DNA of 9,934 nt, from assembly GCA_003646055.1 (NCBI GenBank), contig QNDZ01000050.1, forward strand, positions 1 to 9,934, given 5' to 3'. Positions within the stretch are counted from its first letter, which is position 1, and each line of letters opens with the position of its first letter. Of this stretch, positions 1 to 6,809 are shown piece by piece. Under the pieces are notes generated by a model that was not told the origin of the DNA, ran no database searches, and was given only the letters and a program-made list of their open reading frames with translations. The translations under genes and the position numbers were made by a program. The DNA comes from a bacterium. GTDB lineage: Bacteria > Hydrothermota > UBA3072 > B12-G15.

Positions 1-1
1 A

Positions 2-844
2 AAGGCAAAAGAATGGTTTCAAAAGGCATATAATACAGCCAGCATGATAAATGCAGGAGACCTTATATCCGATGCAAAGCAGTTTGAAGCAAGGATACAC
101 ATTGAGCAAGAAAATCCTGATGAAGCAATAAAGGTCATTGAAGAAATAGATATTGAGGGAATAGGTGACCCTGAAATAAAGGGAAGGATTCTTGAAACCA
201 TGGGAAGGGCATATCTTCTTGAAAGGAAATCAGAAGAAACCCTTACAATTGCTCAACGTTTGATAAAGGGCGGAGAGACTCTGTCTATCCCCCAGATGAA
301 GGCCAATGGGCTTCTGCTGAGGATTCAGGCCTTAAAAAATACAGGTATGGATTACTCAGAGGACGTCTGGTCACTTAACGAGATTTTGAACAAAATAGAC
401 GAGGTATATATTAGACTGGAATCACTTAGAATGCTTGGTGAGATATATCTTGAACTGGGAGATATAACCAGCGGCCTTGATTTACTCAACATGGCACTTT
501 CATCATCCAGAGACATGGGAATTTACATTCACTATTTCCGAACTATAAATACTCTCACACAATACTTTTCAGGGGTTAAGAATCAGGACAGAGTGCTTGA
601 ACTTGGGAAGGAATTTATCCATCATTTGAAAACAAAATTAAAGGAGGACGCAAATCTTCTTGAGACATCTTTAATAAAGGATGTGATTGCAAAAAACCTG
701 GACATTCTGCTTAAAAGAGAAAACATCCCCCTTGCAGTTGAATTTCTCAGGGGTTTGCCTTCTGATTATGTAAAAAAAATCTCCTCCTTGCTTTCGGCAG
801 AGGAGGAGACCTTAAAAAAGCTTCTTGATAAGCTGGATATCTAA
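2..844 (+). CDS. TPR-repeat protein, C-terminal part (5' end outside window)
   Basis: The frame is open to the first base of the window, so the ATG at 44 is internal; residues such as AKEWFQKAYNTAS precede it. What is visible is about 280 residues of almost pure amphipathic helix with TPR-like spacing: small residues at helix contacts (for example AYLLERKSEETLTIAQRL, LGEIYLELGDITSGLDLL), paired about every 34-40 residues. No enzymatic motif, signal or membrane segment is present in this part. TPR arrays act as protein-interaction scaffolds; any catalytic or sensor domain would lie upstream of the window. The gene ends only 3 bases before the stop of the convergent gene on the minus strand. 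Its last 70 bases also contain a strong intrinsic terminator that acts on the opposite strand. The helical-repeat class is fairly sure; the exact family and function are unknown. Confidence 0.8.
   Translation, partial: KAKEWFQKAYNTASMINAGDLISDAKQFEARIHIEQENPDEAIKVIEEIDIEGIGDPEIKGRILETMGRAYLLERKSEETLTIAQRLIKGGETLSIPQMKANGLLLRIQALKNTGMDYSEDVWSLNEILNKIDEVYIRLESLRMLGEIYLELGDITSGLDLLNMALSSSRDMGIYIHYFRTINTLTQYFSGVKNQDRVLELGKEFIHHLKTKLKEDANLLETSLIKDVIAKNLDILLKRENIPLAVEFLRGLPSDYVKKISSLLSAEEETLKKLLDKLDI
771..809 (-). terminator. Intrinsic terminator of the 848-2386 gene, embedded in the TPR gene
   Basis: Arms TCTCCTCCT (780-788) and AGGAGGAGA (801-809) form a 9-bp perfect stem with a 12-base loop that can add a further GC pair step. 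On the minus strand the hairpin is followed at once by eight T (the A run 772-779), the classic Rho-independent layout. It lies about 40-75 bases past the stop of the minus-strand gene and inside the coding sequence of the convergent gene. The plus strand has no T-run after the hairpin, so it should act on the minus strand only. Confidence 0.85.
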
Positions 845-847
845 AAG

Positions 848-2386
848 CTATTTAAGTAAAACAATCTTCTTCAGCATATTCTCACTTTTCAAAAGATATA
901 CACCAGGTACTACAGGTTTTTTGATTTTCCTGCCAGCAGAATCATAGAGTTCTGCTCCTCTGGGTATCCTCCAGTTGCTGAGAAGGAAAATACCGCTGTT
1001 ATCTTCTATCTCCTGTTGAGATTTATAATCCTTCATACCTGTAGCACCAAATGAAGAAGTAGGTGCAATGAACCAGTTGGCAAGTGTGGTTGAGAGAATG
1101 CTTCTTCTCTGTATGGAATCTGCTATTTCGGAGTAGTTAAAGCCCAGGGTAAGGATTTTTGAACGGTTGTAAGTGTTTCTTATACCTGCACATCCCGTAT
1201 CATTTATAGGTGGCCATACACTGTAATAGTAGTAAAGGAAAACAGTATCTTCACCTGAAAGCTCCTGTGCATCAGATAGGCTTACTAATGCATGTATCAG
1301 GGAATATTCCTTTCTGCCTAAAATATAGTTTGCGTTCGGAAAACTACCAATTAGATCAGCACCAAGATAATCCGTAATAAACTTTGTATCACCTGGCCCG
1401 GAAATGGATACACTGTCAAGCGAATGCATTCCTGTAAGAAAGAGTTTTCCTCCAAGGTCAAGGTAAAGTTTTATCTGCACCGTATCAATTGATGTCAATG
1501 GCCTACCATTTACACCTGTTCTCCAGATAACAACAGGATACATCATCATCTCAAGAAATGTTGGGCCTACTGTCTCGTAAAAAAATGTATCGCAACGATA
1601 GCTAAGCACTTCAATATCTTCGTAAAACCTGTTTATCTCGGATGGGGCTGCATCAACAACCAGAATTTTTGCCATGCCAAAGAAGGCGAGTATCCTGTTC
1701 ATAAATTCATCTCTTATCTGCTGGGATGTGAAGGCACTATCCAGAGAATTTAGCGCACTGAAACAAATGCTTGATATCATTGTTGCTCCTCTACCCACAG
1801 TATCCTTGAATGCGCCAAAAACAAATCCAACACCTCTGCTAACAAGGGCCTTGGAAGAATCAAGAGAAATAAGTACACTATCTGCATCCGACATAGCAAG
1901 AACAACATCCATACCACTTGTAACAAGAGTGTCAGAAGAGTATCCAAACACCTCACCCTCAGTAAAAGTGCTTTCCACTCCTGAAACCTGATAAATTGAA
2001 GTCCATGTGTTTCCACCAAAGTACGCATGGAATGTATCAAGCAGTGCAGGGTAATACCAGCTTAAAAATTCAGCAATATTTACACCCTCCATATACACTG
2101 AACCTCCCTGGCCTATGTAGTCCAGAATAGTGGCTATCTGGGTGGAATCCATAATAAAATCCTGGGAATAGCCGTTCAAAACCATAAGAAGTGGATAATT
2201 CTGCAGCCCATTTATATCAGGAAGCATCTGGGATATTACATAGGAATCTACCCCCAATTCGTTAAAGGCCATCTCCACATAACTTACAAATGTAACCGAA
2301 TCTCCACTGTCAGGGTCAAAAAAACGCTGTCCATATGTATTATCCCAGACAAAGATACCATAACCGAACAAAAGCATAACCATCAT
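848..2386 (-). CDS. Two-module surface/secreted protein with T9SS-like C-terminal tail
   Basis: The 512-residue product has two related modules. Module 1 (about 10-235) and module 2 (about 241-440) each begin with a beta strand (IFVWDN; KILVVDA), then a YPLLMVLNG / YPVVIWRTG strand, a helix, and a glycine strand (YIGQGGSVYMEG; YLDLGGKLFLTG). Each closes with an R...I..tILa.F-type helix. The pattern resembles GATase1/ThuA-like Rossmann folds, but no catalytic triad is evident. The last ~45 residues (LYDSAGRK...PGVYLLKSE...KKIVLLK) look like a type A T9SS/Por sorting domain, which in that family directs outer-membrane export. The N-terminus MMVMLLFGYGIF is hydrophobic but short and lacks a basic n-region, so a signal peptide is doubtful. 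A stop lies just upstream in frame, and AGGAGGT (2391-2397) supports this start; the second ATG (2383) is equally possible. The substrate and function are unknown. Confidence 0.8.
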   Translation of the reverse strand: MMVMLLFGYGIFVWDNTYGQRFFDPDSGDSVTFVSYVEMAFNELGVDSYVISQMLPDINGLQNYPLLMVLNGYSQDFIMDSTQIATILDYIGQGGSVYMEGVNIAEFLSWYYPALLDTFHAYFGGNTWTSIYQVSGVESTFTEGEVFGYSSDTLVTSGMDVVLAMSDADSVLISLDSSKALVSRGVGFVFGAFKDTVGRGATMISSICFSALNSLDSAFTSQQIRDEFMNRILAFFGMAKILVVDAAPSEINRFYEDIEVLSYRCDTFFYETVGPTFLEMMMYPVVIWRTGVNGRPLTSIDTVQIKLYLDLGGKLFLTGMHSLDSVSISGPGDTKFITDYLGADLIGSFPNANYILGRKEYSLIHALVSLSDAQELSGEDTVFLYYYYSVWPPINDTGCAGIRNTYNRSKILTLGFNYSEIADSIQRRSILSTTLANWFIAPTSSFGATGMKDYKSQQEIEDNSGIFLLSNWRIPRGAELYDSAGRKIKKPVVPGVYLLKSENMLKKIVLLK

Positions 2387-2390
2387 TTTA

Positions 2391-2445
2391 ACCTCCTATT
2401 TTTAACCCCTTTTTGTAATTTTAAAAAAACATCGTCCCATGTCAA
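2391..2445 (-). promoter_or_regulatory. Promoter and ribosome site of the 848-2386 gene
   Basis: Read on the minus strand: TTGACA (2445-2440), a 16-base spacer, TAAAAT (2423-2418), a predicted start near 2411, then the ribosome site AGGAGGT (2397-2391), 4 bases before ATG at 2386. The consensus -35 and near-consensus -10 make this a convincing sigma70-type promoter with a leader of about 25 bases. Confidence 0.75.
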
Positions 2446-2575
2446 TAAATTAAAAAAATGGCCTCCAGAGCAGGTTCGCCCTCCTTATTCTTTATCCTGC
2501 TCCAGAAGCCTGATACCCTGTATTTCCTCAATGATTTCCTGTGTTGTATATATACATATTCTGTTCCAGAATAAA
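2446..2575. other. Non-coding stretch with short inverted repeats
   Basis: No credible gene lies between the 848-2386 promoter and the operon terminator. It holds GAGCAGG (2468-2474) facing CCTGCTC (2496-2502), a 7-bp stem with a long loop. It also holds TATTCTG-TTC-CAGAATA (2557-2573), a perfect 7-bp stem with a 3-base loop. The hexamer TCCAGA recurs at 2464, 2501 and 2565. These could be operator or remnant repeat sequences; nothing decides between them. Confidence 0.3.
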
Positions 2576-2598
2576 AACACCCTGATAATCAGGGTGTT
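2571..2598 (-). terminator. Intrinsic terminator of the five-gene operon
   Basis: AACACCCTG (2576-2584), loop ATAAT, CAGGGTGTT (2590-2598): a 9-bp perfect stem. On the minus strand it runs into a T tract (GTGTTTTTAT), 45 bases after the stop codon of the last operon gene. On the plus strand the following T run is displaced by several bases, so any plus-strand activity would be weaker. Confidence 0.85.
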
Positions 2599-2642
2599 AT
2601 GATTTTTATATATTAATAAAGTTGCAGAATTTTATAACAGGT

Positions 2643-3395
2643 TTACAAATTGTCCCAATCTATATCCATAAAACTATCATAGATCCTGTAAGGCTTTGCA
2701 AAATCAGGGCACTCCCTATACTTTCCTGATTTTACAAATATTGCCCTCATGCCAATGGACTGGGGTGCATTTACCTCACTTATTGGGTCATCCCCGACAA
2801 CAACCACATCTTCAGGTTCAACACCAAGGAGATAAAGTCCTGTCCTGTAAAACTCCTTTTCAGGTTTTCCTATTATTCTTGGTTTTTTTGATGTGGCATA
2901 TTCAAGAAAAGATAGGGTTGCACCCACACTTGGCCCCACCCTACCAGGTTCCATGAGGAAAAGCCTGTTGCTGTGCAGACCTATAAACTCTGCACCATTC
3001 AATATGAGGTTTGTTGCCCTTGTGAGTTTCTCATATGTAAGGGAGAGGTCAAGGCCCACCACAACCGCCTCTGCATCCTCAGAAATCTCCTTCCCCGCAT
3101 CCCTGATTGTGGAAACCACAGCGTCTGAACCTATGCAGTATATCTTGCCCTTTACACCCTTCAGAACCTCCTTCAGTACCGTGAGAGGTGATAGAAGTAC
3201 AACACCATCAAGGTCAAATCCTGCCTTTTTAAGTTTTTTCCTCAAGCCATCAGGGGTATCAGTGGTATTGTTGGTTATAATACAAATCCTCCTTTTTGAC
3301 TTAAGTGAATTGAACCTCTCCACTGCTCCCTCAAAAGGTTCCATTGATTTTCCCTTCACAAGTGTTCCAACAAGGTCAAGGAATACAGCCTTCAT
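2643..3395 (-). CDS. HAD-superfamily subclass IIA (HDHD2/NagD-like) phosphatase-like protein
   Basis: The 250-residue length is normal for the HAD-IIA group. Motif I is FLDLVGTL with the nucleophile Asp7. The second Asp of the usual DxDGT is Val9, resembling the DLNGT/DISGV forms of the HDHD2/LHPP relatives. Motif II is ITNNTT (39-45), with a cap domain at about 80-165. The motif III Lys177 lies in IIGKPEKEF and motif IV is VGDD (200-203). The C-terminal IFVKSGKY also matches HDHD2-like proteins. The family hydrolyses small phosphate esters (sugar or nucleoside monophosphates and others), but loss of the general acid/base Asp makes efficient hydrolysis uncertain. It is the last gene of the operon. 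Its ATG overlaps the stop of the preceding ABC gene by 4 bases (ATGA), with GGGAGG 4 bases upstream. Family assignment is sure; the substrate is unknown. Confidence 0.9.
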   Translation of the reverse strand: MKAVFLDLVGTLVKGKSMEPFEGAVERFNSLKSKRRICIITNNTTDTPDGLRKKLKKAGFDLDGVVLLSPLTVLKEVLKGVKGKIYCIGSDAVVSTIRDAGKEISEDAEAVVVGLDLSLTYEKLTRATNLILNGAEFIGLHSNRLFLMEPGRVGPSVGATLSFLEYATSKKPRIIGKPEKEFYRTGLYLLGVEPEDVVVVGDDPISEVNAPQSIGMRAIFVKSGKYRECPDFAKPYRIYDSFMDIDWDNL

Positions 3396-4189
3396 CTTTC
3401 CTCCCTTCTTATTTCCTTAAGCCTTTTTACTGCTTCATCTATTGTCAGGGGATATCCAATGTTTATGCCATTTGTTGCAAGCGCCATTGCGAACCTTACT
3501 GAAACTGGAACATCACAACCCGCCTTGTATATCTCATTCCAGTCAACTGATGAAGATTCCTCTGAAAATACGGCCTTCCCACCAACAATAAGTGTAACAC
3601 TATCACATATTGTGGTAATCTCTTCAATCCTGTGAGAGGCAATTATCACACCTTTTCCCTGTTCCTTTAAATTCCTGATGACATCCATCATCATATTGAT
3701 TCCCTTTCTATCAAGCCCTGCAAAGGGTTCATCAAGGAGAATCCAGTCAGGAGAATATGAAAGGATTGCTGCAAGTGCCACCCTTCTTTTCTCTCCATAA
3801 GAAATCTCATAGGGTGATGCCTGAAGGATGTCAGGGGATAAATTTACCATCTCCAGTGCCTGATGTACTCTATTCTCAATTCTGTCCATCTTCCTGCTGA
3901 TGGGAGCAAGGGCTATCTCCTCATAGACCTTCTCAAGGAAAAACATCTCCTCAGGGAACTGGAAAAGGATACCCATTCTGTTTCTCAAATCTGAAATATC
4001 ACCCCTTGGAACAGTGACTGTGCCTTCATCAGGTCTAACAAACCCTATTATCACAGAGAGAAGGGTGGTCTTTCCCGCTCCTGTTGGTCCGACTATAAGA
4101 TGTATCCTGCTGTCCTCAAAATCAGCAGAGACATTATCAAGAATAGTCCTGCCATTGTATCTAACACAGATACTCTTTACTGAAATCAC
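3392..4189 (-). CDS. ABC transporter ATPase, CbiO/EcfA-like, with variant signature
   Basis: This 265-residue protein is a nucleotide-binding domain of the energy-coupling-factor type. Walker A is GPTGAGKT (34-41), the Q-loop is Gln77 (LFQFPEE), Walker B is WILLDE (Asp153, Glu154) with DEPFAGLD, and the switch histidine is His186 (ASHRIEE). The signature reads ISYGEKRR (129-136) in place of LSGGQ/E, with Tyr131 where the first signature Gly belongs. About 50 extra residues at the C-terminus follow the ATPase core, as in EcfA proteins. The start is GTG at 4189, overlapping the upstream stop by 4 bases (GTGA), with GGAGG 7 bases before it. It should pair with the ATPase encoded just upstream to power a transporter, but no EcfT or substrate-binding membrane subunit lies in the window. 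The transported solute cannot be named from the sequence. Confidence 0.9.
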   Translation of the reverse strand: MISVKSICVRYNGRTILDNVSADFEDSRIHLIVGPTGAGKTTLLSVIIGFVRPDEGTVTVPRGDISDLRNRMGILFQFPEEMFFLEKVYEEIALAPISRKMDRIENRVHQALEMVNLSPDILQASPYEISYGEKRRVALAAILSYSPDWILLDEPFAGLDRKGINMMMDVIRNLKEQGKGVIIASHRIEEITTICDSVTLIVGGKAVFSEESSSVDWNEIYKAGCDVPVSVRFAMALATNGINIGYPLTIDEAVKRLKEIRREER

Positions 4190-4917
4190 AGGAATTCCTC
4201 CAGTCCCTCTTCAATCAACAACCTCTTCAGCCTGTTCAGGGGTGAATCAATCTCAAGGGATTTCACCAGGGGTTCCACCTGACCATCAAACACAATCCTT
4301 CCATCCTCCAGAACAAGTAGTCTTTCACCAATTGGTATCTCATCAAAGTCCTGGGTTATCCAGAGATAACCGCATCTCAGTTGCTTCAGAATTTCATAAA
4401 TCCTTTCTCTGTGTTTTCTATCAAGAAAGGTTGTTATCTCATCAAAAATAATGAAAGAGGGCTCCATCGCCACGATGGATGCAATAGCAACTATCTGTTT
4501 TTCACCACCTGAAAGCTGGTATGGACTCTTGTTCCAGAGATTATCAAGCCCGAACATACTTTTAATTTTTTCTGCCCTCAGTTTCATTTCATCATAATTC
4601 AAACCAATGTTCTGTAGACCAAAAAGGATTTCCTTCTCAACACTCATTGTAATAAACTGCATCTCGGGCTCCTGAAACACAATTCCTGAAATTCTTCTCA
4701 TGTCTTTTAGTTCATAATCCTTAATATTTTTTCCATCAACAATGATTGTTCCTTCAGTGGGGTATATCATACCTGAGAGAAGAAGCCCAAGGTGTGTCTT
4801 CCCGCTCCCATTCGGGCCTGTAAGAACAACCCTCTCGCTGAACCCTATTCCAAGGTTCACCTCCCTCAGTATCTCTTTTCCACCCCTTCTCACAAAAACA
4901 TTATTCAATTCAAACAT
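4186..4917 (-). CDS. ABC transporter ATPase, CbiO/EcfA-like, with Gln in place of switch His
   Basis: This 243-residue ATPase domain is the partner of the next gene. Walker A is GPNGSGKT (34-41), the Q-loop is Gln82 (VFQEPEMQF), the signature is LSGGEKQ (135-141, canonical), and Walker B is FIIFDE (Asp159, catalytic Glu160). The usual DEPT reads DEIT. The switch position reads WITQDFDE: Gln189 (codon CAG) replaces the conserved histidine that contacts the ATP gamma-phosphate. In a head-to-tail dimer its defective H-loop would face the odd SYGEK signature of the partner, while its intact signature would complete the partner's intact site. The start ATG at 4917 is preceded by GGAGGAG at 7 bases and overlaps the end of the dihydrouridine synthase gene by 8 bases. 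Family assignment is sure; it probably belongs to an importer of the ECF class. Confidence 0.9.
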   Translation of the reverse strand: MFELNNVFVRRGGKEILREVNLGIGFSERVVLTGPNGSGKTHLGLLLSGMIYPTEGTIIVDGKNIKDYELKDMRRISGIVFQEPEMQFITMSVEKEILFGLQNIGLNYDEMKLRAEKIKSMFGLDNLWNKSPYQLSGGEKQIVAIASIVAMEPSFIIFDEITTFLDRKHRERIYEILKQLRCGYLWITQDFDEIPIGERLLVLEDGRIVFDGQVEPLVKSLEIDSPLNRLKRLLIEEGLEEFL

Positions 4918-5800
4918 TCACACACTCCTCCACAAGTTTAAGTATCTCCTCACAGTCTCTGGAACGGGCAATCATTCCTCTGTATTTCCTTACATTGAAC
5001 CTGTTTTTTAACATGTTTAATGCAAACCTTTTCACGACATTAACTCCCTCACCTCTTTCCATTATGAATTTAAGGAAGTAAACCTCTGGATTATCTGGAA
5101 TGGACTTTCCCCTCACCTTCACGAAGATGAAGGGGTCTGACACTGCGCCCATACCTATCATAACCCCTGAAATATTCACTATCCTGAGTTTTTCCCTGAC
5201 ATGCTCTGGTGTCTTCAAGCCACCATTACCAATAACAGGGATTGGAGACCTTTCAGCAAGTCTATGAATAAAATCCCAGTCAACATCACCTGAAAAAAAC
5301 GACCTGGCTGTTCTCCCATGTATGGTGAGCAGGCTTATCCCTGTACTTGCAAGTTCAAGGAAGAAACCGAGACCAATGGGTCTATCAAAACCCGTTCTTG
5401 TTTTAACAGAGACAGGTATTTTTACAGCCCTTGAAACATCATGTGCAATCCTCAGAGCCGTCTCCTTGTTCTCAAGCAGGGCAGCACCATAACCCTGTTT
5501 TATCACCTTACGAACAGGACAACCCATGTTAATATCAATCATATCAGGTTTAAGATTTTCTTCAATAACCTGTGCAGCCTCTGATAAAAGAATCGGGTCA
5601 CCCCCAAAAATCTGTACACCAATGGGTCTCTCTTTCTCCTTAAAGGCAGCAAGGGAAAGGGTCTTTTTGCTCCCAAGAAGGATTGCCTTTGCAGAGACCA
5701 TCTCTGTGAACACCATATCAGCACCATGGAGGCGAAAAAAAAGCCTCACAGAGGAGGTTGTGTATCCAGCAAGGGGAGCAAGAAAGAGATATGGAAACAT
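4910..5800 (-). CDS. tRNA-dihydrouridine synthase (Dus family)
   Basis: The enzyme uses FMN and NADPH to reduce selected uridines of tRNA to dihydrouridine. Motifs in order, numbered from the ATG at 5800: APLAG (8-12), TEMVSAK (32-38), QIFGGDP (63-69), DINMGCP with catalytic Cys94 (89-95), GYGAALL (103-109), VKTRTG (132-137), TIHGRTA, VIGNGG, then GVMIGMGA. The last motif usually reads GRG, so an Arg-to-Met change lies close to the FMN phosphate site. A helical C-terminal domain follows. The 296-residue length is slightly short for bacterial Dus. A TTG three bases upstream could also be the start, but the ATG overlapping the M23 stop as TGATG is better placed. There is no strong ribosome site, which suggests translational coupling. 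Family is certain; the exact DusA/B/C class and tRNA position are not. Confidence 0.93.
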   Translation of the reverse strand: MFPYLFLAPLAGYTTSSVRLFFRLHGADMVFTEMVSAKAILLGSKKTLSLAAFKEKERPIGVQIFGGDPILLSEAAQVIEENLKPDMIDINMGCPVRKVIKQGYGAALLENKETALRIAHDVSRAVKIPVSVKTRTGFDRPIGLGFFLELASTGISLLTIHGRTARSFFSGDVDWDFIHRLAERSPIPVIGNGGLKTPEHVREKLRIVNISGVMIGMGAVSDPFIFVKVRGKSIPDNPEVYFLKFIMERGEGVNVVKRFALNMLKNRFNVRKYRGMIARSRDCEEILKLVEECVNV

Positions 5801-6705
5801 CAATAAACTACAGGTGAATTATCAAGATACCTTATGGGATTGACTGCCTTTCCAAGAATTCTGACCTCGTAATGGAGGTGGGGGCCTGTTGCAAGCCCTG
5901 TTGCACCCATAAGTCCTATGAGTTGACCCCTCTTAACATACTCACCCTTTCTTACAAGGATTTTTTTCAGATGAGCATATCTGGTAGAGAATCCATAACC
6001 GTGGTCTATCTCCACAGTGTAGCCATATCCATTCCTTACACCGGTGAATGTAACCCTTCCATAGGCAGTGGCATAAATTGGGGTTCCTCGGAAATTGGCA
6101 ATATCCAGCCCTTTATGGAATTCACGCCTTTTAAGAATGGGATGCCTTCTCCATCCAAAGGTTGCAGTCACTCGGCCATATGTTGGCCATATTGAGGGGG
6201 TGGCCATAAGGAGTCTCTCCTTCTCCCTCAACTTTCTGATTGCCCTATCAGTCTCTTTATTTTCAAAGGCAAGTATATTCTTCAGTTTTTCTGTTTCATT
6301 CTTTAACTTCAAGACATTGCTGGAAACAGTCTGGTCATGAAATGGCATCTTTTCAGGAAAACCACCGGTACCCATCATAAGTGTGTATCTATCTGGTATA
6401 GGCCTTCTGGCAAGTGAAGCAAGGAGGCTTGTCCTTGAAATTGTTTCCTGTATCTCGGTATTGAGTTTTTCAAGGCTGGACATTATACATTCAGTCTCCC
6501 TGAGAAGTTTATCCCTCTCCATTTTCAGTCTGATAATATGGGATAGCATGCTTCTGTTCCTGTATCCCTCCACTGCAAGGTAAGCAAAAAATGCAAAGAA
6601 CAGGGAAAGGAATACAACCCCTGCAGTCAGAAAGGAATCAGAGACAGAAAACCCCATACATGAGGACCTTTCACCCCTGTAGACAACGATTGACCATCTT
6701 TTCAT
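5800..6705 (-). CDS. Membrane-anchored M23 zinc endopeptidase with coiled coil
   Basis: This cell-wall hydrolase is of the lysostaphin/EnvC-MepM type. From the ATG at 6705 the product has about 301 residues. A short cytoplasmic start (MKRWSIVVYRGERSS) leads to one membrane helix (about 24-44, FLTAGVVFLSLFFAFFAYL). Two charged coiled-coil stretches follow (about 50-96 and 130-165). The M23 domain (about 170-295) begins IWPTYGRVTATFGWRRHP. Zinc ligands are His197 and Asp201 (HKGLD) and His278 (HLHYEV), with the further catalytic His245 in RYAHL; all are intact. A GTG at 6732 would add nine residues, but it lies inside the promoter, between the -35 and -10 boxes, so the ATG at 6705 is preferred. 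This is the first gene of the operon. The domain should act on peptidoglycan cross-bridges outside the inner membrane. Confidence 0.9.
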   Translation of the reverse strand: MKRWSIVVYRGERSSCMGFSVSDSFLTAGVVFLSLFFAFFAYLAVEGYRNRSMLSHIIRLKMERDKLLRETECIMSSLEKLNTEIQETISRTSLLASLARRPIPDRYTLMMGTGGFPEKMPFHDQTVSSNVLKLKNETEKLKNILAFENKETDRAIRKLREKERLLMATPSIWPTYGRVTATFGWRRHPILKRREFHKGLDIANFRGTPIYATAYGRVTFTGVRNGYGYTVEIDHGYGFSTRYAHLKKILVRKGEYVKRGQLIGLMGATGLATGPHLHYEVRILGKAVNPIRYLDNSPVVY

Positions 6706-6711
6706 GATGTT

Positions 6712-6739
6712 ATTATATACATATTTCTTCACAAGTCAA
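6712..6739 (-). promoter_or_regulatory. Promoter of the M23-Dus-ABC-ABC-HAD operon (leaderless)
   Basis: Read on the minus strand: TTGACT (6739-6734), a 16-base spacer, TATAAT (6717-6712), then AACATC and ATG. The expected transcription start, 7 bases past the -10 box, is the A of the ATG at 6705. No ribosome site precedes that ATG, so the operon mRNA is predicted to be leaderless. An internal ATG at 6657, behind AAAGG, is a weaker alternative start. Confidence 0.75.
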
Positions 6740-6757
6740 GCAGAATTTTTTGTTTGA

Positions 6758-6785
6758 TTGACATCTCTATTGATGAACATATAAT
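6758..6785 (+). promoter_or_regulatory. Consensus promoter of the beta-propeller gene
   Basis: TTGACA (6758-6763), a 16-base spacer and TATAAT (6780-6785) are both perfect consensus hexamers. The start is predicted near 6792. The ribosome site AAGGAGG (6799-6805) follows, 4 bases before the ATG at 6810. It lies back to back with the operon promoter; the two -35 boxes are 18 bases apart. Confidence 0.85.
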
Positions 6786-6809
6786 CAGGTTCATAAACAA
6801 GGAGGATAT

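Noticed and set aside
1674..2040. Open frames on both strands inside the 848-2386 gene
   Set aside because: They are shadows of the larger gene, with no ribosome site and no recognisable domain.
2696..3420. Plus-strand open frames opposite the HAD gene
   Set aside because: The minus-strand frame has all HAD motifs; the plus frames are low-complexity complements without start signals.
5801..5803. TTG start for the dihydrouridine synthase
   Set aside because: The ATG three bases downstream overlaps the M23 stop as TGATG and gives a normal family N-terminus; neither start has a ribosome site that favours TTG.
6706..6732. GTG start adding nine residues to the M23 protein
   Set aside because: These bases contain the spacer and -10 box of a consensus promoter; the N-terminus from the ATG at 6705 fits M23 relatives better.
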